A stretch of DNA of 64,000 nt, from NCBI GenBank assembly GCA_021325375.1, contig JAJPHG010000012.1, positions 1-64,000 on the forward strand, in the 5' to 3' direction. Origin of the DNA: Alphaproteobacteria bacterium. Lineage in GTDB: Bacteria > Pseudomonadota > Alphaproteobacteria > Micropepsales > Micropepsaceae. The notes under the pieces are model-generated. The model saw nothing but the letters and a program-made list of their open reading frames with translations, had not been told where the DNA came from and did no database searches. Both the position numbers and the translations under genes were made by a program. Each line of letters starts with the position of its first letter. The stretch's first letter is position 1. Below, in pieces: positions 17,856-26,993 of this stretch.

Positions 17856-19043
17856 TTAAGGACTCGTCTTCGGCTTGTCGGTCTGATCGACGACGACTTC
17901 CTGACCGGGCTTCAGGTCGCCTTCCAGGATCTGCGACTGCCGTCCGTCGCTCGCGCCCAGCCTTAAGTCATGCGGCTTGAGCGTCTTGCCGTCGACCGTC
18001 CACACGCGGCCTGCATTGACGCCGTTCAGCGTCGGCGGCGGCGGGGGTGCGGCGTTCTTGATCTCGTCGGGCGGCACGTAGCGCAGCGCCGCGTTCGGCA
18101 CCAGCGTCGCGCCGTTGACGTTCGCGGCCTCGATCTCCGCGGTCGCGGTCATGCCGGGCTTGAGCAGTCCCTGCTCGTTCTGCACCAGGAGCACGCCTTG
18201 ATAGGTGACGACGCCCTGAACCGTCTTGGGCGCGCTGTGGATCGATTTCAGCGTCGCGGGAAATTTCCGCGCCGGATAGGCGTCGACGGTGAAGGTCGCT
18301 TTTGCACCGGCGCTGATCTCTCCGACATCGGCCTCGTCGATGTCGACGTCGAGCTCCATCTGGGTGAGGTCGCTCGCCAGCGTGAACAGCACCGGCGTCG
18401 TCATCGCCGCGACGACGGTCTGGCCGGCGCTGACCTTGCGGTCGAGCACGACGCCGTCGATCGGCGCATAGATCGTGGCTTTCGACAGGATCGACTTGTC
18501 CTGGTCGACCTGGGCTTTGGCGAGCGAGACGCCCGCCTTGGCGCGGCCGAAATCGCCCTTGGAGAGGTTGAGCTGCTCCTCCGACATCGCCTTGCCCTTC
18601 ACCAGCGCCGTGTAGCGGTCGTGGGTCATGGTCATCTGGTCGAGCGTCGCCTGTGCCTGCTCGAGCGTGGCTTCCGCCTGCTGGAGCTGGGCGACGAGCT
18701 GGTCGGTGTTGATGCGGGCCAGCACCTGGCCCTTCTTCACATGGTCGTTGAAATCGGCCTCGAGCTGGTCGATCTTGCCCGAGACCTCCGAGCCGACATC
18801 GACCTGGTCGCGTGGCGCGAGCGTCCCCGTGGCGCTGACGGTGACCGCCAGCTCGCCCTTGGTCACCGGCTTGGTGACGTAGGCGTGCGGCGGCGCGGCG
18901 CGCAGCATCACGGCCGCCAGCCCGCCCATGACCAGCAGGATCACGACGCCCCAGATCAGCCGCCGCCGCCAACGCTTTCCCTTGCGGGTCAGCCCCAGCC
19001 GATCCGCCATCTGTTGATCCGGCCCCGAAAACGTATTGTCCAC
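17856..19043 (-). CDS. MacA-like periplasmic adaptor (HlyD family)
   Basis: 395 residues. An N-terminal anchor helix (residues about 29-47) is followed by lipoyl/barrel-sandwich halves TGTLAPRDQVDVGSEVSGKI and VSAGQTVV, a long helical hairpin (QLQQAEATLEQAQATLDQMTM...), beta-barrel and membrane-proximal domains. This is the adaptor linking an inner-membrane ABC exporter to an outer-membrane channel. GTG start with GGGGAAA six bases upstream; an in-frame ATG lies at 19010. No TolC-type gene is adjacent. Confidence 0.9.
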   Translation of the reverse strand: MDNTFSGPDQQMADRLGLTRKGKRWRRRLIWGVVILLVMGGLAAVMLRAAPPHAYVTKPVTKGELAVTVSATGTLAPRDQVDVGSEVSGKIDQLEADFNDHVKKGQVLARINTDQLVAQLQQAEATLEQAQATLDQMTMTHDRYTALVKGKAMSEEQLNLSKGDFGRAKAGVSLAKAQVDQDKSILSKATIYAPIDGVVLDRKVSAGQTVVAAMTTPVLFTLASDLTQMELDVDIDEADVGEISAGAKATFTVDAYPARKFPATLKSIHSAPKTVQGVVTYQGVLLVQNEQGLLKPGMTATAEIEAANVNGATLVPNAALRYVPPDEIKNAAPPPPPTLNGVNAGRVWTVDGKTLKPHDLRLGASDGRQSQILEGDLKPGQEVVVDQTDKPKTSP

Positions 19044-19164
19044 GATGATTTCCCCAACGACGATGTGGATGTTGGGTGGCGCGCGCGCTTCGTCAAGGCA
19101 TTCCCAGGGGCCGGAATCGAAGATTGTTTAACGAGCGTTAACCCTTCGCGCCTAGAAACGCGTC

Positions 19165-21132
19165 ATGGCGAGGAAAGCGAACGATAAGACGCGGGCCCGC
19201 GTCGGCCGGGTGGCCGAGGGCGGCCATAGCGCGCCGCCGCCTCCGTCACCGCCGAAAAAGCGCCGCCGCCGGGTGTGGCCGGTCGTGTTCGCCGTGGTCG
19301 CCGTGTGGGCGGTCATCTTCGGCGCGGTGTTCTTCTCGCGCTTCCTGTCGAGCCTGCCCGACGTGAACGCGCTGATGACGCGCGGGCCGTCGCAGGACAT
19401 CGCGCTCGTCGACGACCAGGGCCGCCTCATCGCGCGCCGCGGGCTGACGCAAGGCGCGCTGGTCGAGGTGAGCACGCTGCCGCATTACGTGCCCGACGCC
19501 TTCATCGCCATCGAGGATCGCCGCTTCCGCGATCATCTGGGCGTCGACCCCATCGGGCTCGGGCGCGCGGCGGTCGAGAACGTGTCGGCCGGCCATGTCG
19601 TCCAGGGCGGCTCGACCTTGACCCAGCAACTCGCCAAGAACCTGTTCCTCGATCCCAACCGCACCTTCGAGCGCAAGATCCAGGAGGCGATGCTCGCGCT
19701 CTATCTGGAGTCGCGCTATTCGAAGGACCAGATCCTCACGCTTTATCTCAACCGCGTCTATTTCGGCGCCGGCGCGTTCGGCATCGAGGCGGCGGCGGAG
19801 CGCTTCTTCGGCAAGCACGCGCGCGAGCTGACCTTGCCAGAGGCCGCGATGCTGGCGGGCAGCGTCAAGGCGCCGGCGAAATACAATCCGCTGAGCGACA
19901 CCGACGCGTCCGAGGACCGCGCGCTCCTGGTCCTGCGCGCGATGCAGGATTGCGGGCTGATCGACGCGCGCACGCGTGCGCAGGCCGCGTCCACGCGCCC
20001 GCATGTCGTGCGCGGCAGCGGCCATGAAGGGGGAGGCTATTTCACCGATTGGATCGTGGCGCAGATCCCGGGCTTCATCGGCGACGTCGACCAGCCCATC
20101 GTCGTCGAGACGACCTTCGATCTCGACGCGCAGGCTGAGGCCGAGCGCGCGGTCGCGGCGGGGCTGGCCCAGCAGGGCGACAAGCTGAACGCGAACCAGG
20201 CCGCCCTCGTGGCGATGACGCCCGACGGCGCGGTGCGCGCGATGGTGGGCGGACGCTCCTATGCGCAGAGCCCCTATAACCGCGCGACCGACGCGGTGCG
20301 CCAGCCGGGCTCCGCGTTCAAGCCGTTCGTCTATCTCACGGCTTTCGAGCACGGGCGCGCGCCGTCCGACGTGATGGACGACGCGCCGGTGAACATTCAT
20401 GGCTGGAAGCCCGACGACTACGAGGGCAAGTACGAAGGCCAGATCACGCTCACCCGCGCGTTTGCGAAATCGTCGAACTCCATCGCCGCGCAATTGACCG
20501 CGGAAGTAGGGCCCGCTTCCGTGGCGCGCACCGCGCACAGGCTCGGCATCACCTCGCATCTGGACCTGAACGCCTCGCTCGCGCTGGGCACATCGGGCGT
20601 CACGCCGCTTGAGCTGACCGCGGCCTATGTGCCGTTCGCGAATGGCGGTGAGAGCGCGATCGCCTTCGGCATCGTCCGCATCAAGACCGCGGACGGCAAG
20701 GTGTTGTGGGAGCGCAAGAGCTCCGGCCCGGCCCGCGTCATCGCGTCCGGGAACGCGGCTGAGATGACGGGACTGATGGTGGAGACCGTCTCGACCGGCA
20801 CCGGCAAGGCTGCGCGCCTCGACGACCGGCCGAGCGCGGGCAAGACCGGCACGACACAGGATTTCCACGACGCCTGGTTCGTGGGCTTCAGCGCCGATCT
20901 CGTCTGCGGGGTGTGGATCGGCAACGACGACAACGCCTCGATGCGGCACGCGACCGGCGGCGGCCTGCCGGCACACATCTTCAAGACCTTCATGACAAGC
21001 GCCGAGGCCGGCCTGCCCGCGCGCCCGCTCGCGGGTTCCGTGCCGGCCGCGACCGCGGACGAAGCTCCGTCCACGGACCAATCCGAATTCGACCGCTTCC
21101 TCGACGGCCTGTTCGGCAAGAGCGGGACGTAG
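19165..21132 (+). CDS. Penicillin-binding protein 1A-type transglycosylase/transpeptidase
   Basis: 655-residue class A PBP building peptidoglycan. A basic N-terminus and one membrane helix (residues about 38-60) precede the GT51 domain with [10 protein letters not shown] (E117), [15 protein letters not shown] and [13 protein letters not shown]. The transpeptidase domain follows, with SAFK (S383, K386), SSNS and [12 protein letters not shown] (K560). Shorter than typical PBP1A because the OB-type insert is missing; PBP1C or a 2A-like form are alternatives. Its last 145 bases have a decayed second copy at 22996-23140. Confidence 0.92.
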   Translation: MARKANDKTRARVGRVAEGGHSAPPPPSPPKKRRRRVWPVVFAVVAVWAVIFGAVFFSRFLSSLPDVNALMTRGPSQDIALVDDQGRLIARRGLTQGALVEVSTLPHYVPDAFIAIEDRRFRDHLGVDPIGLGRAAVENVSAGHVVQGGSTLTQQLAKNLFLDPNRTFERKIQEAMLALYLESRYSKDQILTLYLNRVYFGAGAFGIEAAAERFFGKHARELTLPEAAMLAGSVKAPAKYNPLSDTDASEDRALLVLRAMQDCGLIDARTRAQAASTRPHVVRGSGHEGGGYFTDWIVAQIPGFIGDVDQPIVVETTFDLDAQAEAERAVAAGLAQQGDKLNANQAALVAMTPDGAVRAMVGGRSYAQSPYNRATDAVRQPGSAFKPFVYLTAFEHGRAPSDVMDDAPVNIHGWKPDDYEGKYEGQITLTRAFAKSSNSIAAQLTAEVGPASVARTAHRLGITSHLDLNASLALGTSGVTPLELTAAYVPFANGGESAIAFGIVRIKTADGKVLWERKSSGPARVIASGNAAEMTGLMVETVSTGTGKAARLDDRPSAGKTGTTQDFHDAWFVGFSADLVCGVWIGNDDNASMRHATGGGLPAHIFKTFMTSAEAGLPARPLAGSVPAATADEAPSTDQSEFDRFLDGLFGKSGT

Positions 21133-21216
21133 GGTGATCTGGGGCGGGTTCACGCGACCGCGTCGATGGCGCGGCCGCTGCAACGGACGCACTCTGTGCC
21201 CGGGCGCTCTTTCCCG

Positions 21217-22914
21217 CTACTTCGAGCCGCCTAGGGCTTTGATGATCTCTGCCGCTCCTTCGAGAGCGGGACGGAATGTATCGTCCATAGCCGTCGCCAG
21301 CGCATCGAAGACGGGGGTGTCTCCTTTTGTTGGTTCGGGAGGCCGGTGCCTGCCAGCCTGGAACCAATCGTACAGCGGTTTAGCATTATGAAACATGTAG
21401 TTGGGTTCGCTACTCCAAATGGCGAACGATTGAGCAAAGAATTCCTCTGGCTTGTCCCGCCAGAGCTTTTCCACATAAGGGGTGAACGGCTTGAAGCCCG
21501 GCCGCGCCAACCCGTTCTTCTTCACGATATCGACGAACTCGGCCAATTTCCGCTTCGGCCCCAGAACGCTCTCCTTTGCCGTCATCCATTTGTCGATAGC
21601 GACAACGTAATCTTTCCACGACGCCAATAGTGCCTTGTCGCCCGACCCTGCCAGGGCTTCAAATTCGTCCACCGCCGCGTTGAGCGCCTCGCGATTCGAT
21701 TTCAACGTGTCTATGCTGCTCCCCAACACATTTCCCGCCGCGTCGTTCAATTTCCCGATGGCGGCGTTGAATACTGCAAATTCGGCGGCGTCCATATCCG
21801 ATCCAATAACGCGACCAGACTTTCTGCCCGCCTCGTTGACTTTCAGCCGTGCCGTCTCGAGATCGGTCCAGGGCTTTGTGGCCTTCATCTTTTCCTCCGC
21901 GTCGTGAAGCACGCGATTTTGGACGGCATGGCCGACTTCATGGATCGGTGTAATGCCCGTGGTGCCAACGTGCGTGAATTCGATCGTACCTCCAGGGAAA
22001 GTCTCGGCATCGAGCTTGATTTCCTTTCCCTTGTACCGGAGGGAAAGCTTGTCGGCTCGCTTGAGCTCTATGCCTTTGAGAAGTTTCTTGTCATCTGGGC
22101 TCAATTTCGAGAAAGCCGCGTCGATGTTCTTCAACTCGGCCTCGCTCCAACTCGCCCCCCTTTCCTCTGTGATATCTCCAAGATCGTACTTGGCCTTCAA
22201 ATTTTCCTTCGCCGCAGCCACCTTGTCGGGTACCGCCTTTTTCGCCTCTTCCTTTGGGCTTCTCTGCAGCCGCGCGCCCGCCTGCGACTGCTGCACCACA
22301 TGTGTCAACTCATGGGCGATAAGCCGGCGTCCTTGCGGTGTTCCGGGCTCAAATGCCCCACGCGCGAAAACAATGTTGTGCCCCGCCGTATAGGCATGCG
22401 CGTGTATATCGTCCGCAGACTTGGCCGCGGCGGCATCGCAATGCACCCGCACGCGAGAGAAATCGTGCATGAAGCGCAATCCCATGTCGCGCTCGACGCT
22501 GGGCTCCAGCGGCATTCCCGGGCGCGCAAGAACCTCGCCTACGCTCGACGGCGCCAAATCCGCGACCGTTTGCGATGCCCGCAACGGATCCCTGATCAGC
22601 GGCGGTCCCCCGCCGATGCCGTGCCCGGATCTAGTCGTCACCGCCGCCGCGACGCGATCCGCCTCCCGCTCATGTTCGTCGCCAAGCTGATCGCTCGCGA
22701 GCTTGGCCTGGATCAGCCCTTGCCTGGGGGGCAGGATCGGGGTTCGGCTGAAATCCGGTCCCCAAAACGGCCATGCCGTCGCGGCCGGTTCGCTGGAACG
22801 GTCTTCCGTGCTCTCGCGCCCGGGCCCCGACCGGAAAGGCGCCATCCCTTGCCGCGCGGCGCCAGAGGATCCGGGAGCCTGCAATGGACTTGCCCTTTGT
22901 ACAGTGGCTCGCAT
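21217..22914 (-). CDS. DUF4157 (eCIS core domain) metallopeptidase-like protein with two HExxH motifs
   Basis: 565 residues from the ATG at 22914, which has GGAGAG upstream. The N-terminal DUF4157 domain shows QAKLASDQLGDEHEREADRVA, then FMHDFSRVRVHCDAAAAKSADDIHAHAYT and the metal motif HELTH at residues 201-205. A second, unrelated-looking region contains another motif, HEVGH, at residues 325-329, with EEFFAQSFAIW further on as a possible third ligand region. DUF4157 proteins often travel with extracellular contractile injection systems or as toxins, but no such system is nearby. GC content is visibly lower than in neighbours. Convergent with the PBP gene; probably acquired. Confidence 0.8.
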   Translation of the reverse strand: MRATVQRASPLQAPGSSGAARQGMAPFRSGPGRESTEDRSSEPAATAWPFWGPDFSRTPILPPRQGLIQAKLASDQLGDEHEREADRVAAAVTTRSGHGIGGGPPLIRDPLRASQTVADLAPSSVGEVLARPGMPLEPSVERDMGLRFMHDFSRVRVHCDAAAAKSADDIHAHAYTAGHNIVFARGAFEPGTPQGRRLIAHELTHVVQQSQAGARLQRSPKEEAKKAVPDKVAAAKENLKAKYDLGDITEERGASWSEAELKNIDAAFSKLSPDDKKLLKGIELKRADKLSLRYKGKEIKLDAETFPGGTIEFTHVGTTGITPIHEVGHAVQNRVLHDAEEKMKATKPWTDLETARLKVNEAGRKSGRVIGSDMDAAEFAVFNAAIGKLNDAAGNVLGSSIDTLKSNREALNAAVDEFEALAGSGDKALLASWKDYVVAIDKWMTAKESVLGPKRKLAEFVDIVKKNGLARPGFKPFTPYVEKLWRDKPEEFFAQSFAIWSSEPNYMFHNAKPLYDWFQAGRHRPPEPTKGDTPVFDALATAMDDTFRPALEGAAEIIKALGGSK

Positions 22915-22995
22915 CTTCCGCGCTCTCCAGCCGGCGGATCCATACTCCCGACACAGTAAACCATCGCCGCGCGCCGGTGAGCAAGGCACGGCGCT

Positions 22996-23140
22996 TTCAT
23001 GGAAAGCGCCGCGAGCGGCCTGCCGGGGCCGCCCGTTCGCGGGCGCCACACCGGCCGTGACCGCGGACGAAGCTCTGTCTACGGATCAATCCGGCCTCGC
23101 CAAATTCCTAGACGGCCTGCTCGGCGAGAGCGTGACGTAG
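22996..23140 (+). pseudogene. Duplicated, decayed 3' tail of the PBP gene
   Basis: Aligns without gaps to 20988-21132, the last 145 bases of the class A PBP gene, and ends at the same stop codon. By eye roughly three quarters to four fifths of positions match. Translation in the same frame gives TADEALSTDQSGLAKFLDGLLGES against [24 protein letters not shown]. Similarity stops right after the stop codon. No start or upstream PBP sequence is present, so this is a remnant left by insertion of the DUF4157 segment. Confidence 0.85.
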
Positions 23141-23370
23141 GGCAGGACGCATTCATACGGACTCGCGGCCCCCCTCATCCTTCGACAAGCTTAGGGTGAG
23201 GGAGGTCGAGTCAGCGGCGCACTGAAGCAGTCCCTTGTGGCTCGAGCGTGTCGCAACATGCGGGCTGCGCGGTTCCGTCAGAACATCCGGTGCTCTAAGA
23301 AGCACCTACCGCTGCCGCTTGACACTCGCCCGGACCAGCACCAACTCAGTCCAGAACTTTGGGGGCGCGC

Positions 23371-23967
23371 ATGAATATTTATCTGTTCGCCGAGCGCCCG
23401 CTTTGGGCCGTCATCTTCTGGGCAAGCTTCTTCGCGTTCCTCGTCGTCGGCACCTGGGTGCAGAACCGCGAGCGCGGCAAGGCGCCGGGCGAGCTGCGCG
23501 ACCGCGGCAGCAAGGCGATCATCTATCTCGCCTCGGCGATCGGCACGTTTTCGGCCTTCGCGCTGCCCGTCTGGGCTTCCTTCGCACGCATCGCATTGTG
23601 GCCTGAGCCGGTCTTCGTCGCGGCGATGGCTTTGTTCTGGATGGGGTTGCTGCTCTATGTATGGTCGGTGCTGACGCTGGGCGCGGATTTCCGTACCGCC
23701 GTGCAGCTTCTCAAGGGGCAGCGCCTGGTGACGCGTGGCCCTTACCGCCTGCTGCGCCATCCCGCCTATACCGGCGGCATCGCGGTCTTCGCCGGGATCG
23801 GCTTGGCCGGCGGCAACTGGATCGCAGCCGTCGCGGCGCCGCTTGCGGTCGCGCTCGGCTATGCGTGGCGCATCCATGTCGAGGAGATCGCGCTGCGCGA
23901 AAAGTTCGGCGCCGAGTTCGAAGCCAACCGCCGCCGCACCTGGGCCGTCATCCCGCTGATCTGGTGA
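23371..23967 (+). CDS. Isoprenylcysteine carboxyl methyltransferase-like membrane protein
   Basis: 198 residues with four to five membrane helices and the C-terminal signature RGPYRLLRHPAYTGGIAVF...EEIALREKFGAEFEANRRRTWAVIP. This is typical of the ICMT/PEMT-like methyltransferases that bind S-adenosylmethionine at the membrane. The bacterial substrate is unknown. ATG start with GGGGGCG upstream; an in-frame TTG lies four codons earlier. Preceded by 230 bases with no gene, holding only a short GAGGG/CCCTC repeat scrap near 23177-23210. Confidence 0.82.
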   Translation: MNIYLFAERPLWAVIFWASFFAFLVVGTWVQNRERGKAPGELRDRGSKAIIYLASAIGTFSAFALPVWASFARIALWPEPVFVAAMALFWMGLLLYVWSVLTLGADFRTAVQLLKGQRLVTRGPYRLLRHPAYTGGIAVFAGIGLAGGNWIAAVAAPLAVALGYAWRIHVEEIALREKFGAEFEANRRRTWAVIPLIW

Positions 23968-23971
23968 GGCC

Positions 23972-24700
23972 TCAGCGCATCGCGTAGCGGTGCAGGGCGG
24001 AGCCGTGGTCGTGCAGCCATGTCTGCGGGCGGCGCGGATCGCCGACGAGCTCGTCCACCAGGCGCCAGAATTTCGGACCGTGATTCATCTCGCGCATATG
24101 CGCGACCTCGTGGGCGACGACGTAATCGAGCACGAAGGACGGCGCCAGGATCAGCCGCCAGGAGAAGGACAGCGAGCGCGAGATCGAGCACGAGCCCCAG
24201 CGGCTCGCCGTGTCGCGCACGGTGATGCGCGTGGGCTTGAGGCCGAGCCGCGAGGCATGGTGGAACGCGCGCGCCTCCAGCTCCTTCTTCGCCTCGCGCT
24301 TGAGGAAATCGAGCAGGCGGCGGGAATGGTGCGCGGGCAGGCCCGCCACGCGGATCGTCCCGTCCTCGAGCCACACCGCGCCGCGTCCGCTCTCGCCGGG
24401 CCGTACGACATGGTCCTGGCCCCGGAGCGGGACAGTCGCGCCGATCTCCAGCGGCACGATCGCAGGGACCCGCGAGATCTGGGCGGCGATCCAGTCGCTC
24501 TGGCCGCGGGCGAAGTCCATCGCCCGGTCCAGCGCGCGCTGCGACGGCGCCACGACGCTGATCTCGCCGGTGGAGGGGTGGACCTTGACGATCAGCCGCC
24601 GGGCGCGGGGGTTGAGGCGGACGTTCACCTCGACCGCGCGGCCCTCGATGCGCAGCAGCTCGCGCTGCGCCACTTTGCGGGTTGCCTTCATCTTACGCAT
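23972..24700 (-). CDS. YgjP/DUF45-type zinc metallopeptidase
   Basis: 242 residues. The C-terminal peptidase-like core reads YVVAHEVAHMREMNHGPKFW, giving HEVAH plus a downstream histidine, the pattern of the YgjP-like (M48/SprT-related) family. RDTASRWGSCS precedes it, as in the family. The N-terminal part carries beta-strand elements (VNVRLNPRARRLIVKVHPSTGEISVVAP). Convergent with the methyltransferase gene, four bases apart. Physiological substrate unknown. Confidence 0.85.
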   Translation of the reverse strand: MRKMKATRKVAQRELLRIEGRAVEVNVRLNPRARRLIVKVHPSTGEISVVAPSQRALDRAMDFARGQSDWIAAQISRVPAIVPLEIGATVPLRGQDHVVRPGESGRGAVWLEDGTIRVAGLPAHHSRRLLDFLKREAKKELEARAFHHASRLGLKPTRITVRDTASRWGSCSISRSLSFSWRLILAPSFVLDYVVAHEVAHMREMNHGPKFWRLVDELVGDPRRPQTWLHDHGSALHRYAMR

Positions 24701-24738
24701 GGGCTTCCCTTGCACTCCGAATTGACGACGCGACGCCG

Positions 24739-25161
24739 ATGACCCAACGCCCGCGCTTCCATCTTGCCTTTCCGGTGAACGATCTCGCTCAAGCGCGTTC
24801 GTTCTACACCGGGCTTCTCGGCTGTCCCGAAGGACGCTCCTGCGACGACTGGGTCGATTTCGATTTCTTCGGTCACCAGATCGTGGCGCATTTAAGCCCG
24901 GATGACGCCGGACACAAAGCGCATAATCTTGTTGACGGCGAGGAAGTTCCGGTCCGTCACTTCGGCGCGATTCTGGGCATGGACGAATGGCGCGCGCTCG
25001 CCGCACGGCTGAAGGACGCACATACGCGCTTCATCATCGAGCCCGACATCCGCTTCGAAGGCGAGGTGGGCGAGCAGGCGACGTTCTTCGTGTCTGATCC
25101 CAGCGGCAATGCGCTCGAGTTCAAGGCCTTCGCCGACGACAGCAGGATCTTCGCGAAATGA
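24739..25161 (+). CDS. VOC (glyoxalase-fold) family protein
   Basis: 140 residues with the paired beta-alpha-beta-beta-beta fold. FHLAFPVNDLAQARSFYTGLLGC opens the domain, and candidate metal residues appear in FHLAF, RHFG and NALEFKAF. Similar proteins include dioxygenase-like and glyoxalase-like enzymes, and the substrate cannot be predicted. ATG start; the stop overlaps the dsbB start by four bases (ATGA), so they are co-transcribed. Confidence 0.8.
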   Translation: MTQRPRFHLAFPVNDLAQARSFYTGLLGCPEGRSCDDWVDFDFFGHQIVAHLSPDDAGHKAHNLVDGEEVPVRHFGAILGMDEWRALAARLKDAHTRFIIEPDIRFEGEVGEQATFFVSDPSGNALEFKAFADDSRIFAK

Positions 25162-25625
25162 AAGCTTCCGACGTCGCGCGCGCGCTCGGCATCCTCGCGC
25201 TTTTGCTCATCCTCGGCGCGCTGGGCTTCCAGTATATCGCCGGCATGCCGCCTTGCGAGATGTGCCATTGGCAGCGCTGGCCGCTGATCGCGGCTGCGTT
25301 CCTGGGCATCCTCTCCGGCGTCTTCTTCAAGCGCGACGATGCGATGTTCTCCATCGCGCTCCTGGTGATCCTGCTCGTGGCGGCGTCGGGCGCGATCGGC
25401 GTCGACCAGGCGGGCGTGGAATGGAAATGGTGGGCGGGTCCACAGGCCTGCACCGGCAACCGCATCGACTTCCACGGCCTCGGCGATTTGAACGTGCCGG
25501 GCCAGGTGCGCTGCGACCTGCCGAGCTTCCGCCTCTTTGGTCTGTCGCTTGCGGGATACAACGCGCTGATCTCGCTGGGCTCGGCGCTGCTCGGCCTCGC
25601 CCTGCTGCTGAAGGGGCGTCGATGA
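25158..25625 (+). CDS. dsbB: Disulfide bond formation protein B
   Basis: 155-residue four-helix membrane oxidase that re-oxidises DsbA using quinone. The first cysteine pair is in PPCEMCHWQRW near residue 30. The second periplasmic loop has cysteines in QACTGNRIDF and VRCDLPSF. Start overlaps the VOC gene and the stop overlaps coq7 (ATGA). Placement beside a ubiquinone-pathway gene is notable but may be chance. Confidence 0.9.
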   Translation: MKASDVARALGILALLLILGALGFQYIAGMPPCEMCHWQRWPLIAAAFLGILSGVFFKRDDAMFSIALLVILLVAASGAIGVDQAGVEWKWWAGPQACTGNRIDFHGLGDLNVPGQVRCDLPSFRLFGLSLAGYNALISLGSALLGLALLLKGRR

Positions 25626-26170
25626 GCCGCAAGCCGCGTCCGGCCGCGCCGGGCGAGAGCCGGGACGACGAGATCGCGGCGATGATCCGCGTCGACCACG
25701 CCGGCGAATACGGCGCGGTGCGCATCTATGAAGGCCAGCTCGCTGTGCTCGGCAATTCGCCGATGGCCGAGAAGATCCGCCACATGGCGGCGCAGGAGCA
25801 GCGCCATCTGAAGACTTTCGACCGGCTCGTGGTGGAGCGCCGCGTGCGGCCGACCGCGCTCGAGCCCGTGTGGCGCGTCGCGGGCTTCGCGCTCGGCGCC
25901 GCGACCGCGCTCTTGGGCGAGAAGGCCGCGATGGCGTGCACCGCCGCGGTCGAAGAGGTGATCGACGAGCACTATGCCGGCCAGATCGCGCGGCTGGGCG
26001 AGGCGGATGCGGAGCTGAAGGCGACCGTCGCCGATTTCCGCGCCGACGAGATCGCCCATCGCGACGAGGCCATCGCGAGCGGTGCGCAGGACGCTCCCGC
26101 GCACCGCCTGCTCAACGAGACCATCAAGGCGGGCTGCCGGCTGGCCATCGCGCTGTCGACGCGGATATGA
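25622..26170 (+). CDS. coq7: Demethoxyubiquinone hydroxylase
   Basis: 182-residue membrane-associated di-iron enzyme of ubiquinone synthesis. Ligand motifs fit the family: RVDHAGEYGAVRIYEGQ (Glu ligand near residue 30), MAAQEQRHLKTF (E-x-x-H), EEVIDEHYAGQI and FRADEIAHRDEAI (E-x-x-H). Overlaps both dsbB and the downstream GNAT gene by four or fewer bases, forming VOC-dsbB-coq7-GNAT. Confidence 0.95.
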   Translation: MSRKPRPAAPGESRDDEIAAMIRVDHAGEYGAVRIYEGQLAVLGNSPMAEKIRHMAAQEQRHLKTFDRLVVERRVRPTALEPVWRVAGFALGAATALLGEKAAMACTAAVEEVIDEHYAGQIARLGEADAELKATVADFRADEIAHRDEAIASGAQDAPAHRLLNETIKAGCRLAIALSTRI

Positions 26171-26814
26171 GCGAAGACCGTCACGTGCTCCTGGCGGGCG
26201 CCGCCGCGCCCCGCCGCGCCAACGACACCGACACCGCGACGCTCGCGCGCCTGCTCGCCGCCGCCTTCCAGACCGATCCCGTCTTCGACTGGATCGCGCG
26301 GCGCGGACACAGGCGCGCGGTGGTGATGGAGGAGTTCTTCTTCTGGCTTCTGCGCACGCGCGCGATCCCCTTCGGCGAGGTGTGGGCGAGCGAGGGCGTG
26401 ACCGCGGTGTGGATTCCGCCCGACGCGCCCGCAAGCCCGGGAGGCTTCCTCGATCAGCTGCGCCTGCTGCCGCTGTTCCTGAGGCTCTGCGGCCTGGCGC
26501 GGTTCCGGCGCGGCTCGGCGATGGGCGACGCGATGGAGAAGAGCCATCCGCACGAGCGCCATTTCTATCTCGCCTTCGTCGCGGTCGCGCCCAGGCTGCA
26601 GGGTATGGGCTTGGGAGCCGCGATCCTGGATGCGAACCTCAAGCACATCGACGCGCAAGGCGTGCCCGCCTATCTCGAGAACTCGAATCCCAAGAACACG
26701 CGTTTGTATGAGCGCCTCGGCTTCATGGCGAGACGCAACATCGCCCCGTCCGGCGCCCCGCCGATGATCGCGATGTGGCGGCCGGCGCGAGATGAACATT
26801 CACAACCACAATAA
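26167..26814 (+). CDS. GNAT family N-acetyltransferase
   Basis: 215 residues with the acetyl-CoA site FVAVAPRLQGMGLGAAILDANLKH (R/Q-x-x-G-x-G/A) and the C-terminal YLENSNPKNTRLYERLGFM. The first half, LARLLAAAFQTDPVFDWI...VTAVWIPPD, resembles the subgroup often found as stand-alone GNATs of unknown substrate. Last gene of the dsbB-coq7 operon; a long hairpin follows the stop. Confidence 0.82.
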   Translation: MSEDRHVLLAGAAAPRRANDTDTATLARLLAAAFQTDPVFDWIARRGHRRAVVMEEFFFWLLRTRAIPFGEVWASEGVTAVWIPPDAPASPGGFLDQLRLLPLFLRLCGLARFRRGSAMGDAMEKSHPHERHFYLAFVAVAPRLQGMGLGAAILDANLKHIDAQGVPAYLENSNPKNTRLYERLGFMARRNIAPSGAPPMIAMWRPARDEHSQPQ

Positions 26815-26822
26815 AAATTGTC

Positions 26823-26974
26823 ATGGCCCGCGAATGCGGGCCACCCAGGTGGGTTCTGCACGATCTAAGAAAGATTCACGCGGAGGCGCGGAGGTTCTCT
26901 TCTTCTCCGCGTCTCCGCGTGCGATTCTTTTTAAGGAGCCGATGTGACCTGGGTGGCCCGCATTCGCGGGCCAT
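26823..26974. repeat. Long hairpin repeat, family C, with nested inner stem
   Basis: Outer arms of 28 bases (26823-26850 and 26947-26974) are perfectly inverted and built on ATGGCCCGCGAATGCGGGCC, itself palindromic. Within lies a second stem, CACGCGGAGGCGCGGAG against CTCCGCGTCTCCGCGTG with one G.T mismatch, and a pyrimidine loop. It sits exactly between convergent GNAT and DipZ genes, so could serve as a two-way transcription stop. Related shorter elements lie at 40167-40245 and 49698-49728. Confidence 0.85.
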
Positions 26975-26993
26975 AACGGGAAGTGATCGATCC

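Noticed and set aside
19129..19144. TTTAACGAGCGTTAACC upstream of the PBP gene as a CtrA box
   Set aside because: With seven-base spacing the left half is TTTA, and with TTAA the spacing is six; too weak to call.
22703..23140. Plus-strand open frame ending in the PBP tail remnant, as a separate gene
   Set aside because: Its upstream part is antisense to the DUF4157 gene; only the last 145 bases have meaning, as a duplicated tail.
23172..23215. CCCTCATCCTTCGACAAGCT region as a terminator
   Set aside because: Looks like a fragment of a dispersed repeat; imperfect stem and no T-run, and no gene ends immediately beside it except the PBP tail remnant.
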